Source: Erythrobacter sp. BLCC-B19 (GTDB lineage: Bacteria > Pseudomonadota > Alphaproteobacteria > Sphingomonadales > Sphingomonadaceae). From it: 64,000 nucleotides of DNA. The notes below the pieces were generated by a model. That model ran no database searches. It had not been told where the DNA came from and saw nothing but the letters and a program-made list of their open reading frames with translations. Of this stretch, positions 44,301 to 64,000 are shown one piece after another (position 1 is the first letter of the stretch; every line of letters begins with the position of its first letter). Location: the NCBI RefSeq assembly GCF_028621955.1, contig NZ_CP117516.1, positions 890,001 to 954,000 of the forward strand, read 5' to 3'. Position numbers and translations under genes: made by a program.

Positions 44301-46459
44301 AGCCACCGCCTGAGGCCATCGCTGCACTGCTCGATGGATCGCACGCCGATCCGTTCTCGCTGCTGGGGCCGCACGAAGGGCCGGAAGGCACCTTCGCCCG
44401 CGCCATTCTGCACGGGGCGGAAGAGGCCGAGGCGTTTTCGCTGAAGGGCGGCAGGCTCGGCAAGATGGTGCGGGTGGATGGCCCGCTGTTTGAAGGCAAA
44501 TTGCGGGGCAAGCCCAAGCCGGTGCGCTATCGCTGCCGAGGGAATGGGCAGGAATGGTGGGTGACCGATCCCTATTCCTTCGGCCCGGTGCTTGGCCCGA
44601 TGGACGATTTCCTGATCGCCGAGGGCACGCACTTCCGCTTGTTCGACAAGCTCGGCGCGCATGTGATCGCGCACGAGGGCGCGCGCGGCGTGCACTTTGC
44701 GGTCTGGGCGCCGAACGCGCGCAGCGTCAATCTGGTGGGCGATTTCAACGGCTGGAACCCCGCCGCCCACATGATGCGCCGCCGCGTGGACATCGGCGTG
44801 TGGGAAATCTTCATCCCCGACATCGGCGAAGGCACGGCCTACAAGTATCGCATCACCGGCCCCGACGGCACAGTGCAGCCACTGAAGGCCGACCCCTTCG
44901 CCTTCGCCAGCGAGCTGCGGCCCAAGACCGCCAGCGTCGTCGCCCGCCCCGGCAAGCGCGACTGGGGTGACGATGCCCACCGCGCGCACTGGGCCAGCGT
45001 CGATCCCCGGCGCGAGGCCATCTCCATCTACGAGGTTCACCCCGGATCATGGCAGCGCGACGACAATGGCTGGTTCCTGACCTGGGACGAAATGGCCGCG
45101 CGGCTGATTCCCTATGCGCTCGACATGGGCTTTACCCATATCGAGTTCCTGCCGGTCTCCGAACACCCCTATGACCCGAGCTGGGGCTACCAGACCACCG
45201 GGCTCTTTGCCCCCTCGGCCCGGTTCGGGGACGTCGAGGGGTTCGCCCGTTTCGTCGACGGCGCGCACCGCGCCGGGATCGGCGTGCTGATCGACTGGGT
45301 GCCCGCCCATTTCCCCGTCGACGAGCACGGCCTCGCCCGGTTCGACGGCACCGCGCTCTACGAGCACGAAGACCCGCGCCTCGGCTTCCACCCCGACTGG
45401 AACACCGCGATCTACAATTTCGGGCGCAAGGAAGTGCGCAGCTTCCTCGTCAACAATGCGCTGTTCTGGGCCGAGCAGTATCATGTCGACGGACTGCGCG
45501 TGGATGCCGTCGCCTCGATGCTTTACCGCGATTACTCGCGCAAGGACGGCGAGTGGATCCCCAATGCCGAAGGGGGGCGCGAGAACTGGGAAGCGGTCGA
45601 ATTCATGCGCGCCACCAACCGCGCACTCTACGGCACGCACGCGGGCACCATGACAATCGCCGAGGAATCGACCTCATGGCCCGGCGTCTCCCAACCCGCC
45701 TTCGACGAAGGCCCGCGCACGGCCTTGGGCTTCGGGTTCAAGTGGAACATGGGCTTCATGCACGACACGCTGCAATACATGGCGCGTGATCCGATCCACC
45801 GGAAATACCACCACTCCGAGATCACCTTCGGCCTCGTCTATGCCTTCTCGGAGAACTTCGTCCTGCCCTTGAGCCATGACGAGGTGGTGCACGGCAAGGG
45901 CACGATCCTCGGCAAGATGAGCGGTGACAACTGGCAGCAATTTGCCAATCTGCGCGCATACTATGCTATGATGTGGGGATACCCCGGCAAAAAGCTGCTG
46001 TTCATGGGCCAGGAATTCGCCCAGCGCCGCGAATGGAGCGAGGAGCGCGCGCTGGATTGGCACCTGATGGACGCGCCCGCACACCGGGGCGTTGCTGACC
46101 TGATCCGTGACCTCAATCGCCTCTACCGCACCACCCCCGCGCTTCATGCGCGCGATTGCGAGGGTGAGGGGTTCGAATGGCTGATCGCCGACGATGCCGA
46201 CAATTCGGTGTTCGCTTGGCTCCGCAAGGCGCCGGGCGAGGCGCCTGTGGCGGTAATCGCCAACATGACTCCTGCGCTCCACACCCACTACCGCCTGCCC
46301 CTGCCACATGACGGGGTGTGGGCCGAGGTGCTGAACTCCGACGCCGAAATCTACGGCGGCAGCGGGCAGGGCAACATGGGACAGGTCACCGCATCCGGCG
46401 GCGCAGCCCATATCGTGCTGCCGCCGCTTGCCACGATAATGCTGCAATTCACCGGATAA
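44297..46459 (+). CDS. glgB: 1,4-alpha-glucan branching enzyme
   Basis: 720 residues. N-terminal beta domains including a CBM48 ([20 protein letters not shown]), then a GH13 barrel: nucleophile Asp403 ([20 protein letters not shown]), acid/base Glu456 ([12 protein letters not shown]) and [19 protein letters not shown], then a C-terminal beta domain. It makes alpha-1,6 branches. GTG start overlaps the glgP stop (GTGA). Confidence 0.96.
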   Translation: MKPPPEAIAALLDGSHADPFSLLGPHEGPEGTFARAILHGAEEAEAFSLKGGRLGKMVRVDGPLFEGKLRGKPKPVRYRCRGNGQEWWVTDPYSFGPVLGPMDDFLIAEGTHFRLFDKLGAHVIAHEGARGVHFAVWAPNARSVNLVGDFNGWNPAAHMMRRRVDIGVWEIFIPDIGEGTAYKYRITGPDGTVQPLKADPFAFASELRPKTASVVARPGKRDWGDDAHRAHWASVDPRREAISIYEVHPGSWQRDDNGWFLTWDEMAARLIPYALDMGFTHIEFLPVSEHPYDPSWGYQTTGLFAPSARFGDVEGFARFVDGAHRAGIGVLIDWVPAHFPVDEHGLARFDGTALYEHEDPRLGFHPDWNTAIYNFGRKEVRSFLVNNALFWAEQYHVDGLRVDAVASMLYRDYSRKDGEWIPNAEGGRENWEAVEFMRATNRALYGTHAGTMTIAEESTSWPGVSQPAFDEGPRTALGFGFKWNMGFMHDTLQYMARDPIHRKYHHSEITFGLVYAFSENFVLPLSHDEVVHGKGTILGKMSGDNWQQFANLRAYYAMMWGYPGKKLLFMGQEFAQRREWSEERALDWHLMDAPAHRGVADLIRDLNRLYRTTPALHARDCEGEGFEWLIADDADNSVFAWLRKAPGEAPVAVIANMTPALHTHYRLPLPHDGVWAEVLNSDAEIYGGSGQGNMGQVTASGGAAHIVLPPLATIMLQFTG

Positions 46460-46490
46460 ACACGCAAAAACACTCTGGGGAGAGAATGGG

Positions 46491-47750
46491 ATGATCGAGA
46501 GAACTTCAGGGCGGCCACTGGCGCGCGATGCCATGGCCTATGTGCTGGCAGGTGGGCGGGGCAGCCGCTTGATGGAACTGACCGACCGGCGCGCCAAGCC
46601 CGCAGTCTATTTCGGCGGCAAGTCGCGCATCATCGACTTTGCGCTGTCGAACGCGATCAACTCCGGCATCCGCCGCATTGGCGTTGCGACCCAATACAAG
46701 GCGCACTCGCTGATCCGCCATATGCAGCGCGCGTGGACCTTCCTGCGGCCCGAACGTAACGAAAGCTTCGACATCCTGCCCGCCAGCCAGCGCGTGTCGG
46801 AGAACCAGTGGTACGAAGGCACGGCCGACGCGGTGTTCCAGAACATGGACATCATCGCCAGCCTCGCGCCCAAATACATGGTGATCCTCGCGGGCGATCA
46901 CATCTACAAGATGGACTACGAGTTGATGCTGCAGCAGCACGTCAATTCGGGCGCGGATGTCACCATCGGCTGCCTTGTCGTGCCGCGCATGGAAGCGACC
47001 GGTTTCGGCGTGATGCAGGTCGACGAAAAGGACACCATCACCGCCTTCGTCGAAAAGCCGAAAGACCCGCCGGGCATTCCGGGCAACCCGGAAATGGCGC
47101 TGGCGTCGATGGGGATCTACGTCTTCAACACCGACTTCCTGTTCGAACAGCTGCGCCGCGATGCCGACGATCCCGCGTCCAAGCGCGATTTCGGCGGCGA
47201 CATCATCCCCTACATCGTCAAGCACGGCAAAGCGGTCGCGCACCGCTTCACCAACTCCTGCATCCGCGCGGCGGAGGAAATCGAGGAGTATTGGCGCGAT
47301 GTCGGTACGCTCGACGCCTATTTCGAGGCCAATCTCGACCTCACCGACACCGTGCCCAAGCTCAATCTCTATGACCGCGACTGGCCGATCTGGACGGATG
47401 CCGTCGTGGCCGCGCCTGCCAAGTTCGTCCATGATGAGGACGGGCGGCGTGGGTTCGCCGTCTCCTCGCTGGTGTCGGGGGACTGCATCATATCAGGGTC
47501 AGAGGTGCGCCGCAGCCTGCTGTTCACCGGGGTGAAGATCGGAAGCTACTCCAACGTCAACGAGGCAGTGATCCTGCCCTATTGCAACATCGGACGCGGG
47601 GCGCGCCTCTCCAAGGTGATCATCGATAGCGGGGTGCGAATCCCCGAAGGCATGATCATCGGAGAGGATCCCGAACTCGACGCGCGCCGGTTCCGGGTGT
47701 CGGAGAAAGGCGTGGTGCTCGTCACCCGCGACATGATGGCAAGGCTGTAA
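46491..47750 (+). CDS. glgC: Glucose-1-phosphate adenylyltransferase
   Basis: 419 residues. Nucleotidyltransferase signature [20 protein letters not shown]; substrate segments [17 protein letters not shown] and [12 protein letters not shown]-terminal left-handed beta helix ([20 protein letters not shown]). It makes ADP-glucose and is the usual allosteric control point of glycogen synthesis. GGGGAGAG site before the ATG, with a 31-base gap after glgB. Confidence 0.96.
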   Translation: MIERTSGRPLARDAMAYVLAGGRGSRLMELTDRRAKPAVYFGGKSRIIDFALSNAINSGIRRIGVATQYKAHSLIRHMQRAWTFLRPERNESFDILPASQRVSENQWYEGTADAVFQNMDIIASLAPKYMVILAGDHIYKMDYELMLQQHVNSGADVTIGCLVVPRMEATGFGVMQVDEKDTITAFVEKPKDPPGIPGNPEMALASMGIYVFNTDFLFEQLRRDADDPASKRDFGGDIIPYIVKHGKAVAHRFTNSCIRAAEEIEEYWRDVGTLDAYFEANLDLTDTVPKLNLYDRDWPIWTDAVVAAPAKFVHDEDGRRGFAVSSLVSGDCIISGSEVRRSLLFTGVKIGSYSNVNEAVILPYCNIGRGARLSKVIIDSGVRIPEGMIIGEDPELDARRFRVSEKGVVLVTRDMMARL

Positions 47751-47753
47751 GCC

Positions 47754-52613
<4,860 letters not shown>

Positions 52614-52617
<4 letters not shown>

Positions 52618-53960
52618 GCCGCCGCGCTCGCCAGCCGCGCGCGCGCCTCGGCCTCGCCGATCAGCGGGAGCAGCTCGCCCATGTCGGGGCCGTGATCCAT
52701 GCCCGTCAGCGCCTGACGCAGCGGCAGGAACAGCGCCTTGCCCTTCCGCCCGGTCGCCTCCTTGAGCGCAGTGGTCAGCGCACCCCACGGGTTTTCGCCC
52801 CACGCCAGCAGCCGCGCCGCCTCGGCGAGAAAGGCCTTGTCTTCATCGGTGAAGGCCGGCGTCGTGATCGGCCCCGTCACCAGCCGCCACCAATCGGCCG
52901 CCTCGCCGATATGCGCGAGATTGGGCCGCACCGCGTGCCAGCCCGCCGCGTCCATCCCGGCGGGCAAGCGCGCTGCGACGGCCTCATAGGGCAGCTGGTG
53001 GACAATCCCGGCGTTGAGGCGTTCCAGATCCTCCTCGTCGAACTTGGCGGGCGCACGGCCAAAAGTGCCTAGATCGAAGCTCACGGTCAGCGCCGTGCGG
53101 TCTGCAATCGGCTCCACCGGCTGCGAGGTGCCGAGCCGCGCCAGCAGCGCGATGATCGCTTCCGGCTCGATCCCGCGCTCGCGGAAGGCATCGCAACCGA
53201 GCGAGCCCAGACGCTTCGAAAGCTTGCCCTCCTTGCCCACGAGCAGCGCCTCGTGCGCAAAGGCCGGGATGGTTTTTGCTGCACCGAAACCTGCAGCATG
53301 AAGTGCGGTAAAGATCTGAATCTGAACGGCAGTATTCGAAACATGGTCCTCGCCACGCAGCACCTGGGTCACGCCCATGTCGATGTCGTCGACCGCGCTC
53401 GGCATCATGTAGAGCCATGATCCATCGGCGCGGCGGATAACGGGATCGGAAAGCTGCGCGGGATCGAATTTCTGAAGCCCGCGAATGCCGTCGTTCCACT
53501 GGATCGGCTCGGCATGATCGAGCAGGAAGCGCCAGTGCGGTGCGGTGCCCTCGGCCTCCTTGGCGGCCTGTTCTTCGGCGGTCAGCTTCAGCGCTGCGCG
53601 GTCGTAGATCGGCGGAAGGCCGCGGCCCAGTGCGATCTTGCGCTTCACCTCCAGCTCCTGCGCGCTTTCGTAGCAGGGGTAGATCCGCCCCGCCGCGCGC
53701 AGCACATCGAAGGCTGCGGCATAGCGATCGAGCCGCGCCGACTGGCGCTCTTCGCGATCCCACGTCAGGCCCAGCCAGGTGAGGTCGGCGCGGATCGCTT
53801 CGACATAGTCCTCGCGGCTACGTTCGGCATCGGTGTCGTCGATCCGCAGGATGAAGGTGCCGCCCGCCTGCCGCGCCAGCATCCAGTTGTGGAGCGCGGT
53901 GCGGATGTTGCCGACGTGCAGACGGCCTGTGGGCGAAGGGGCAAAGCGGGTGGTGGTCAT
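52614..53960 (-). CDS. gltX: Glutamyl-tRNA synthetase
   Basis: 448 residues, class I. PSPTGRLHVGNIRTALHNW contains HVGN in place of HIGH, and KEGKLSKRLGSLG contains the KMSKS-type loop. Length and wording fit the shorter of the two GltX types common in alphaproteobacteria, which may charge tRNA-Gln or tRNA-Glu. The other copy would lie elsewhere. Convergent with glgX. Confidence 0.93.
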
Positions 53961-54000
53961 GCGCGCTCAGGTAGAGCGCGCCGCCGCGACCCGCAAGCGC

Positions 54001-54441
54001 TCAGAGCCCGCGGACTTCCGCTGCGGTCAGGGCGAGCGCGCCCTCCCACAGGCGGGGCATCCGGTCGGGTCGGAGCAACCCGGCGAGCGCCGCTTCGAAC
54101 CCACCTCGGTCGCCCCTCGCGGCGGCATCGACGAAGGCCGCGATGGTGGCTTCGTCATGGCTGAGCAGGCGGCAACAGAAGCGCGAGACGTGGATGTCCT
54201 CGGGCCAGGCAGCAGAGATGGCCTGCGCAAGGATCAGCGCCTTGGCCGCCACCGCAACGCTGCCAAGCCGTGCCGCCAGTTCGGGCACGGGATCGCGACC
54301 GAGCCGGTCATGCAGCGCAATCAGCCTGAGGGCGTGGATGAAGCGTCCGGCGATGGGGCCGCATTCCTCGATCCGTGGCGCTGCGGCAAGTGCGGCAATG
54401 ACCTTGCGGGCGGCGGCAGAGGGGGCGTTGGAGTGGGACAT
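54001..54441 (-). CDS. Hypothetical protein, 146 aa
   Basis: A helical, soluble protein with no signal peptide. Recognisable segments are IAGRFIHALRLIALHDRLG, VSRFCCRLLSHDEATIAAF and RMPRLWEGALALTAAEVRG. No family recognised. ATG at 54441 with GAGGT nearby; the frame is open to 54573 but crosses a palindrome in the intergenic region. It is 40 bases upstream of gltX on the same strand. Confidence 0.6.
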   Translation of the reverse strand: MSHSNAPSAAARKVIAALAAAPRIEECGPIAGRFIHALRLIALHDRLGRDPVPELAARLGSVAVAAKALILAQAISAAWPEDIHVSRFCCRLLSHDEATIAAFVDAAARGDRGGFEAALAGLLRPDRMPRLWEGALALTAAEVRGL

Positions 54442-54493
54442 GATACCTCGTTGAATGTCAGAGGGAGCGGCGCGTTGAGCACTGCCTAGCTTA

Positions 54494-54512
54494 ATTGCGA
54501 ATGTGTCGCAAT
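54494..54512. promoter_or_regulatory. Fur-box-like palindrome
   Basis: ATTGCGA-ATGTG-TCGCAAT is a perfect 7+5+7 inverted repeat, 19 bases long, in the 173-base AT-richer divergent region between two genes of unknown function. Length and half-sites recall Fur/Irr-type operators of alphaproteobacteria. A second shorter repeat, TTGCC-AAAA-GGCAA, lies at 54560-54573. The regulator is not identified. Confidence 0.4.
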
Positions 54513-54614
54513 AGCGTTTTCTCGTGTTCAACATTCTCGCCCTGCCGGCGCAAGACCCATTGCCAAAAGGCAAAGCTTGTCAGACATCTGGCAATCGAAT
54601 CAGGGGGTCCATCC

Positions 54615-56264
54615 ATGAAGAATCTGCTTGCAACAGCCGCATTGGCTGCACTCGTGTGCACGCCCGTTATTGCCGAGGCCCAAAGCGCGCCGCCACCCGT
54701 CGCGCCGCCACCCGCCGCCCCGCCGCCGACCAAGGTCACCACCACCACAACCGCGCTGACCGACAAACAGCTCGGCTCGCGCTATCTGCGCTGCGACGGC
54801 GAGCCCAACAATGTCACCGGGGGCGAGACCTTTGCCCGCCTGCTGGGTGCGGTGACGCTGCTCGGCCTGTTCGCGCCCACCCCGGAATCGCCCGATCCCT
54901 CCAAGCGCCAGTTCGGCGAGGCCGGGGTCGCGGTCTGTTCGGAACTGATCGACGGCGGCGACAAGGGCGAAAGCAACGCGGTGCGCCGCATCCCGCTGAT
55001 CCTTGCCCGCGCGCTCCACCAGATCGAGGCCAAGAATTACCCCGCCGCGCTTGCCGATGTCGAAAAGGCCCGCGCCGAAGCCAAGGCGGCCGGCCTGTCT
55101 GGCAATGCCTATTTCGATCGCTCGATGGGCCTGTCCTTCTCGAACATCGAAGCCGAAATCCACCTGCGCATGGGCAATGCCGCCGCCGCGCAGGATGCCT
55201 CGCTCGGTGCGATCGGGGGGATCAAATACAGCTTCGTCCCCAGCATCGTGATCAAGGATTACGGCGTCTTCGTGCGCGAGCTGACCCCGGCGGCAGAAGC
55301 CCGCATTGCAGCCAATGCCAAGGTGCTGCCGGTGCTGCTGATGACCTACGCCGCGCGGTTGGCCGAGGTCGGCCGCTTCCCCGAGGCTGCGGCGAAGTAC
55401 GAAGCCCTTATCGAAGTGATCGAAGGGCTCAATCCCGAAGAAAAGAGTTCGGACTACTACGCCCGCGCCGCGCTTGCGCACGCATTGGCAGGCGACTGGG
55501 ACAAGGCCGATGCCCGCGCCAGCTTTGCCCGCGCCAACATGACCAGCCGCCGCGCCGAGGGCAAGCCCGAGGACGATGCGGCAGAAGTGATCGAACTCCT
55601 CGACCTGTTCGACATCGTCAAACTCGCGCAGAACGGCGATCTGACGGCCGCCCGGCGCAACTTTGCCGCGCGATCGGAATGGGCCGCACCCAGCTTTGGA
55701 TCGACCGTGGAAGTCACCCGCCGCCTGCGTGAAGGCGCGGCGGAGGCTGAACTCTTCGGCGCGCTGTCCAAGACGCCCGAAGGGATGTGGCAGGCGCGCT
55801 ACGACGATCTGCTCGCGGTGCGCCTGCAGCGCGACACCAATAATGAATGGCTGTTCGACCTGATCCAGCCCTATAGCCGGGTCGGAGATTTCGAAGGGCG
55901 CAGCAAGGCGACCTGGCAGATCCAGAAGTCCAAGATGATGGCCAAGGAAGCCGACGAGGATGGCCAGTGGCGGATCTGGGCGGGCGGCGACATCTATTCG
56001 GCCATTGATGCGATCATGCTCCACGCCGCCTTGCAGGCACAGGCGCGCGGCAAGGAGGGCTTCACGATGTTCATCGTCCTGCCGCGCTCCACACCCGGCT
56101 ATTACCCCCCGCCGACCGTTGGCTATGCCCGTTTCGCCAATCCCGGCGAACCCGGCGCGCCGGCAGATGCCTTCATCCCGGCGGCCGAAGTGATCGCCGA
56201 GCTGTCGCAGGTGATCCCCACGCCTGAGGAATTGAAACTGCGCAAGAAGCGCCGGGCGAAATAG
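54615..56264 (+). CDS. Secreted TPR-like protein of unknown function
   Basis: 549 residues. Signal peptide (MKNLLATAALAALVCTPVIAEA), a short PPP-rich linker (residues 26-40), then helical repeats of TPR type (NYPAALADVEKARAEAKAAG, RFPEAAAKYEALIEVIEGLN, DWDKADARASFARAN). The C-terminal 130 residues look globular (GFTMFIVLPRSTPGYYPPP). Probably periplasmic. AGGGGG site before the ATG at 54615. Followed by a strong terminator. Confidence 0.75.
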   Translation: MKNLLATAALAALVCTPVIAEAQSAPPPVAPPPAAPPPTKVTTTTTALTDKQLGSRYLRCDGEPNNVTGGETFARLLGAVTLLGLFAPTPESPDPSKRQFGEAGVAVCSELIDGGDKGESNAVRRIPLILARALHQIEAKNYPAALADVEKARAEAKAAGLSGNAYFDRSMGLSFSNIEAEIHLRMGNAAAAQDASLGAIGGIKYSFVPSIVIKDYGVFVRELTPAAEARIAANAKVLPVLLMTYAARLAEVGRFPEAAAKYEALIEVIEGLNPEEKSSDYYARAALAHALAGDWDKADARASFARANMTSRRAEGKPEDDAAEVIELLDLFDIVKLAQNGDLTAARRNFAARSEWAAPSFGSTVEVTRRLREGAAEAELFGALSKTPEGMWQARYDDLLAVRLQRDTNNEWLFDLIQPYSRVGDFEGRSKATWQIQKSKMMAKEADEDGQWRIWAGGDIYSAIDAIMLHAALQAQARGKEGFTMFIVLPRSTPGYYPPPTVGYARFANPGEPGAPADAFIPAAEVIAELSQVIPTPEELKLRKKRRAK

Positions 56265-56287
56265 CCGGCGCATCCCCCGCAAGCAAA

Positions 56288-56324
56288 AGCCCCGCCGGAG
56301 CATTGGCTCCGGCGGGGCTTTTTT
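56288..56324. terminator. Bidirectional rho-independent terminator
   Basis: A perfect 14-bp GC-rich stem (56288-56301 with 56306-56319) and 4-base loop with six T on the plus strand. On the minus strand a TTTT run follows the stem. It ends both the secreted TPR gene (stop 56264) and the convergent rpoBC operon (rpoC stop 56353). Confidence 0.93.
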
Positions 56325-56352
56325 GTTGGGCCGTGAGGCTCAGGCGAGGGGC

Positions 56353-60654
<4,302 letters not shown>

Positions 60655-60725
60655 GACTGTGTTCCCTTAGGGGGATGAAATTCGTTTGCGGCGGTGACGG
60701 GGGGCGATTTCCGCCCCCGCGCCCC

Positions 60726-64000
<3,275 letters not shown>

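Noticed and set aside
41892..44327. 811-codon open frame antisense to glgP
   Set aside because: Shadow of glycogen phosphorylase, whose motifs are all on the plus strand.

Overview
The window is a contiguous piece of a high-GC alphaproteobacterial chromosome. The best guess is a member of the Sphingomonadales, Erythrobacter/Porphyrobacter-like. That guess rests on gene content and style: tight GTGA/ATGA overlaps, a BASS transporter, DUF3857/transglutaminase-TPR and acyl-CoA dehydrogenase/phosphotransferase neighbours, a short second-type GltX, and flagellar genes of alphaproteobacterial type. No 16S sequence is present to confirm it.

Region 1 (1-6.8 kb) holds the tail of an MFS transporter, then a 473-residue secreted protein built from about 38 curlin-like 11-residue repeats. 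Two small secreted cysteine-containing proteins follow on the minus strand. Next comes a sensor kinase with a periplasmic domain, seven membrane helices and a HisKA_3/HATPase module, followed by its NarL/LuxR-type response regulator. Inverted repeats of TGCCA/TGGCA lie upstream of the kinase and again between kinase and regulator, which suggests an autoregulated two-component system that may also control the divergent cysteine-rich genes.

Region 2 (6.8-24.6 kb) is a flagellar cluster. On the minus strand flgB-C-D-E-F-G-H-I-J-K-L-motA-motB run as one long operon. Divergent from flgB is a small MotA/ExbB-like plus MotB-like pair, then a GGEEF diguanylate cyclase on the minus strand. On the plus strand follow flgA, flgM, a FlgN-like chaperone, a flagellar-type lytic transglycosylase, flhA and fliA. 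Three near-consensus sigma-54 (-24/-12) promoters precede flgB, flgA and the transglycosylase-flhA-fliA run, and a sigma-28-like promoter precedes flgM. Hook protein FlgE and hook cap FlgD are unusually short.

Region 3 (24.6-41.6 kb) is housekeeping and catabolic. It contains a DUF3857/transglutaminase/TPR protein, a BASS transporter, an acyl-CoA dehydrogenase operon with a phosphotransferase and an M48 protease, an aldehyde dehydrogenase, a GST, MTA phosphorylase, a second phosphotransferase with a conserved unknown protein, a Lon-N-domain protein overlapping a thioredoxin-TPR protein, and tRNA-Gly(GCC).

Region 4 (39.7-52.6 kb) is a complete glycogen/alpha-glucan locus: malQ on the minus strand, then glgP-glgB-glgC-glgA-pgm-glgX on the plus strand with overlapping or nearly touching genes. 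Together they cover synthesis, branching, debranching, phosphorolysis and the glucose-1-P/glucose-6-P exchange.

Region 5 (52.6-64 kb) has gltX, two genes of unknown function divergent around a Fur-box-like palindrome, a strong terminator, then rpoC and the C-terminal part of rpoB, both on the minus strand. Start codons were chosen by ribosome binding site and overlap with the preceding gene. No mobile elements or CRISPR arrays were seen.
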